From: Streptococcus sp. HMSC067H01
GTDB lineage: Bacteria; Bacillota; Bacilli; Lactobacillales; Streptococcaceae
Assembly (NCBI RefSeq): GCF_001814775.1
Contig: NZ_KV817763.1
Location: 18,794-65,480, forward strand
DNA length: 46,687 bases
Direction: 5' to 3'
Position 1 is the first letter of the stretch, and every line of letters starts with the position of its first letter. Below are positions 44,785 through 46,687 of the stretch, piece after piece. The translations under genes were made by a program, and so were the position numbers. The notes under the pieces are model-generated. The model was not told the DNA's origin. It ran no database searches and saw nothing but the letters and a program-made list of their open reading frames with translations.

Positions 44785-45663
44785 ATGAATTTAAAAGATC
44801 TACAATATTTTTATGATCTCTGCCAGCTTCAATCCTATACGGAAGTAGCAAAACAACACAAAGTCAGCCAACCATCTATTTCTTATGCCATCAAGCGCTT
44901 AGAGGAATCTTTTAATTGCAAATTGATTCACCATGATCCCTCGCATCGTTCCTTCAAACTCACTCCTCAAGGACAAATCCTTCTAAGGCATACAGAAAAG
45001 ATCTTACCTGAAGTTATTTCTACTCGCAAAGAAATCAATCGCTCCTTGGCCCAATACTCTACTGTAGGATTCCCTCCTATTATCATTCAGTATCTCTTTG
45101 CTGCCTTAAACGAAAAAGATAAATTCGATTTTTTAAAAAAAGTACGCCCTATCCGCGGTGGCTCCGTAGAGTTATTAAATCTTCTCCTCAAGGGAGACCT
45201 TGATGCAAGCCTACTCGGCTTGATTGAACCACTCAATCATCCCTCAATAGAGACACATGAACTCTTTCATAAAGAACTGTATGTCGTTTTATCTAAGAAC
45301 CATCCCCTTTCTACTGCTCCTTCCCTCGCTTTTGAAGATTTAGTAGATCAATCCTTTATACTTTTAGACGAACACTTTGTTCACCTGAAAGCTTTTGAAT
45401 TACTTAATCAAAAGCATCAAAACAAGGCAGAAATATTCTTTAAGAGTGACGACATTGTCATCATTAAAGAACTTTTAAAGAAAGGGATTGGCCTTAGTTT
45501 GCTGGCTGATATCGCACTTTCTGATGAAGATGATGATTTAATAAAAATCCCTCTAATACCGGAGGACCAGATAACATTTACAGTTTATTATGCTTATCTC
45601 AAATCAGCTACACTGTCATCAGAAGTAGAAGCCTTATTTAATCTCATTAAATCATATGAATAG
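44785..45663 (+). CDS. mleR: LysR-family regulator of the malolactic genes
   Basis: 292 aa. N-terminal winged HTH (MNLKDLQYFYDLCQLQSYTE ... VSQPSISYAIKRLEESF) and LysR substrate-binding domain. MleR activates mleS-mleP in response to malate in lactic acid bacteria; the divergent arrangement supports this. Weak GTGAG-type ribosome binding site. Followed by a terminator. Confidence 0.85.
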   Translation: MNLKDLQYFYDLCQLQSYTEVAKQHKVSQPSISYAIKRLEESFNCKLIHHDPSHRSFKLTPQGQILLRHTEKILPEVISTRKEINRSLAQYSTVGFPPIIIQYLFAALNEKDKFDFLKKVRPIRGGSVELLNLLLKGDLDASLLGLIEPLNHPSIETHELFHKELYVVLSKNHPLSTAPSLAFEDLVDQSFILLDEHFVHLKAFELLNQKHQNKAEIFFKSDDIVIIKELLKKGIGLSLLADIALSDEDDDLIKIPLIPEDQITFTVYYAYLKSATLSSEVEALFNLIKSYE

Positions 45664-45664
45664 A

Positions 45665-45707
45665 AAAAAAACTCTAACTATCAACTACCTGATAGCTAGA
45701 GTTTTTT
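45665..45707. terminator. mleR terminator
   Basis: AAAAAACTCTA (from 45665) pairs with TAGAGTTTTTT (45697-45707), extended by CTATC/GATAG inside. 45708-45957 carries no convincing gene; a further hairpin AAGAACACC / GGTGCTCTT lies near 45825-45849. Confidence 0.85.
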
Positions 45708-45957
45708 ACATTATAGGTATTAGACTAAAGCACGAAGAAATAGGATATGATCGCCGAATTTTTCATTTACCCGATACCCTTCAAGGAGATTTCTAATTAC
45801 AAATCTACAAGATATCAATAAAAAAAGAACACCCCGAAAGGTGCTCTTTGTAAGTATAGTAATTCTTTCGAAGAACGTTTTGAGTGCAGTGGTTGCCATC
45901 CAATCAAACATCGCTTCGCTTGTTTTCTTGGGGCAACTGTGCATAGCATATCTCTAT

Positions 45958-46115
45958 GCGACTAAAGTCGCTAGAGCTATCCTAATTGCGCACCGCCAGT
46001 TCTCATAGAAAAAAACACCTTGCAATATGCAAAGTGTTTTCGTTTGTATTCTGCTGTCCCGCAACGAATTAACGTTTAGAGAACTGGCTAGCTTTACGAG
46101 CTTTCTTAAGACCTG
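45958..46115 (-). repeat. direct repeat copy 2 with rpsI 3' fragment
   Basis: Same order as copy 1, six substitutions and one indel apart. The fragment 46069-46116 encodes PGLKKARKASQFSKR and a stop, the true S9 C-terminus. Homology with rpsI stops abruptly at 46117. Confidence 0.87.
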
Positions 46116-46221
46116 GTTGGGGCACCACTTATTTCATCTAATTTCAAAGTGCTTTAAAATCAACGTTTTCATAAGTTTTCAAAAAATAAAATTTCAACTA
46201 ATTTTAATCAATTTCATCAAA

Positions 46222-46284
46222 ATAAGGTAAACTTTCATCAAAAATAAGCAAAAATCGAACCAGAATATCAAAAGTTTACCTTAT
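46222..46284. repeat. 14-bp inverted repeat, 35-bp spacer
   Basis: ATAAGGTAAACTTT (46222-46235) and AAAGTTTACCTTAT (46271-46284) are perfectly complementary. No gene between or beside it; could be a small mobile-element scar or a stem structure. 46117-46318 is otherwise very AT-rich. Confidence 0.6.
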
Positions 46285-46318
46285 ATAAAATCTTTACATA
46301 TCAGAGCAACACCATAGA

Positions 46319-46346
46319 AAAGAGAGCATAACGCTCTCTTTCTTTT
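46319..46346. terminator. terminator of the LPXTG gene
   Basis: AAAGAGAGC (46319-46327) / GCTCTCTTT (46333-46341), T stretches on both sides. Confidence 0.8.
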
Positions 46347-46687
46347 TTATCTAAATTTTCGTTTTCCAGCTAAAGCAAGTAGTCCAACACTTGCTCCAAG
46401 CAATGCTAAAAGTCCTGAATCCTTTGTTCCTGTATTTGGAAGTTGTTTCTTAGGTTCTGCTTTTGTATTTGTAGTTTGTGCAGGAGCTTGATATGTTTTA
46501 TCGTCTTTAGTTCCCATCGTAGCAACATTAACAGGTTTGTTTTGAGCCTTAGCATCTACAATATCAACTACTTTACCGTCAGCGTTAGTGACTTCTTGAG
46601 GTTGACCACCTGCCTTACGGATTGCATCTGCTTTATCTTTCAAAGCTTGCAAACGTTGTTGTTCAGCAAGGTATGCGTCATGGTCGG
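46347..46687 (-). CDS. LPXTG-anchored surface protein, C-terminal part (runs off the window)
   Basis: 113 codons are visible, with the 5' part outside. Helical charged segment (YLAEQQRLQALKDKADAIRK), a T/K/P-rich wall-spanning stretch, then KKQLPNTGTKDSGLLALLGA and a basic tail KRKFR: a complete sortase signal. The protein type cannot be judged from this part. Confidence 0.85.
   Translation of the reverse strand, partial: DHDAYLAEQQRLQALKDKADAIRKAGGQPQEVTNADGKVVDIVDAKAQNKPVNVATMGTKDDKTYQAPAQTTNTKAEPKKQLPNTGTKDSGLLALLGASVGLLALAGKRKFR

Noticed and set aside
45720..45944. Minus-strand frame of 74 codons (MHSCPKKTSEAMFDWMATTA...)
   Set aside because: It crosses a terminator-like hairpin near 45825-45849, lacks a ribosome binding site and matches nothing I know.

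Overview
The window reads as chromosomal DNA of a mitis-group streptococcus (Streptococcus mitis / oralis / pneumoniae complex). Reasons seen in the sequence: low GC, a BOX element (boxA-boxC) at 2498-2610, the four-gene sul-type folate operon with the FolB-FolK fusion, YSIRK/LPXTG wall proteins, a XerD-like protein in an scpA-scpB operon, and a malolactic locus. The species cannot be fixed from the window alone.

Left part, 1-28 kb, is ordinary core plus cell-surface genes. ccpA (catabolite control, with a near-perfect cre box in its own promoter) is followed by a DUF960 gene and the folate operon folP-folC-folE-sulD. folP carries a 6-bp tandem duplication (Ser-Tyr repeat) of the type known to give sulfonamide resistance in pneumococci. 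pgk has a second, diverged copy of its last 23 codons downstream. A large wall-anchored GH85 endo-beta-N-acetylglucosaminidase (8057-12865), a Na/Pi cotransporter, pepA with a bacteriocin-immunity gene, and the overlapping operon murI-rdgB-yfcE-cbpB-xerD-like-scpA-scpB-rluB-yidD come next. A wall-anchored GH95 alpha-L-fucosidase (22770-28043) with a 60-bp tandem repeat closes this part. Both surface glycosidases have cre-like sites, so CcpA encoded here probably represses them; together they would strip fucose and N-glycans from host glycoproteins.

Middle part, 28-41 kb, is accessory. An SOS-type cassette (hdiR, umuC, yolD-like, DUF5960) is driven by a promoter containing a perfect 18-bp palindrome. 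After an acetyltransferase gene comes about 8 kb of minus-strand immunity-type genes (SUKH, DUF6881, GAD/DUF1851, several unnamed) interleaved with broken coding fragments. Four short pieces look like toxin C-terminal tails, each directly ahead of an immunity-like gene, and two of them overlap that gene by exactly 11 nt. No toxin N-terminal trafficking module is present, so this looks like a graveyard or reservoir of orphan polymorphic-toxin cassettes.

Right part, 41-46.7 kb, is a malolactic locus: mleP-mleS on the minus strand, with a small XRE regulator and the LysR regulator mleR divergent. It lies between two direct repeats of about 157 bp (40992-41148 and 45958-46115), each beginning with a fragment of the 3' end of rpsI (ribosomal protein S9), a known insertion site of streptococcal integrative elements. 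The window ends inside another LPXTG protein gene.
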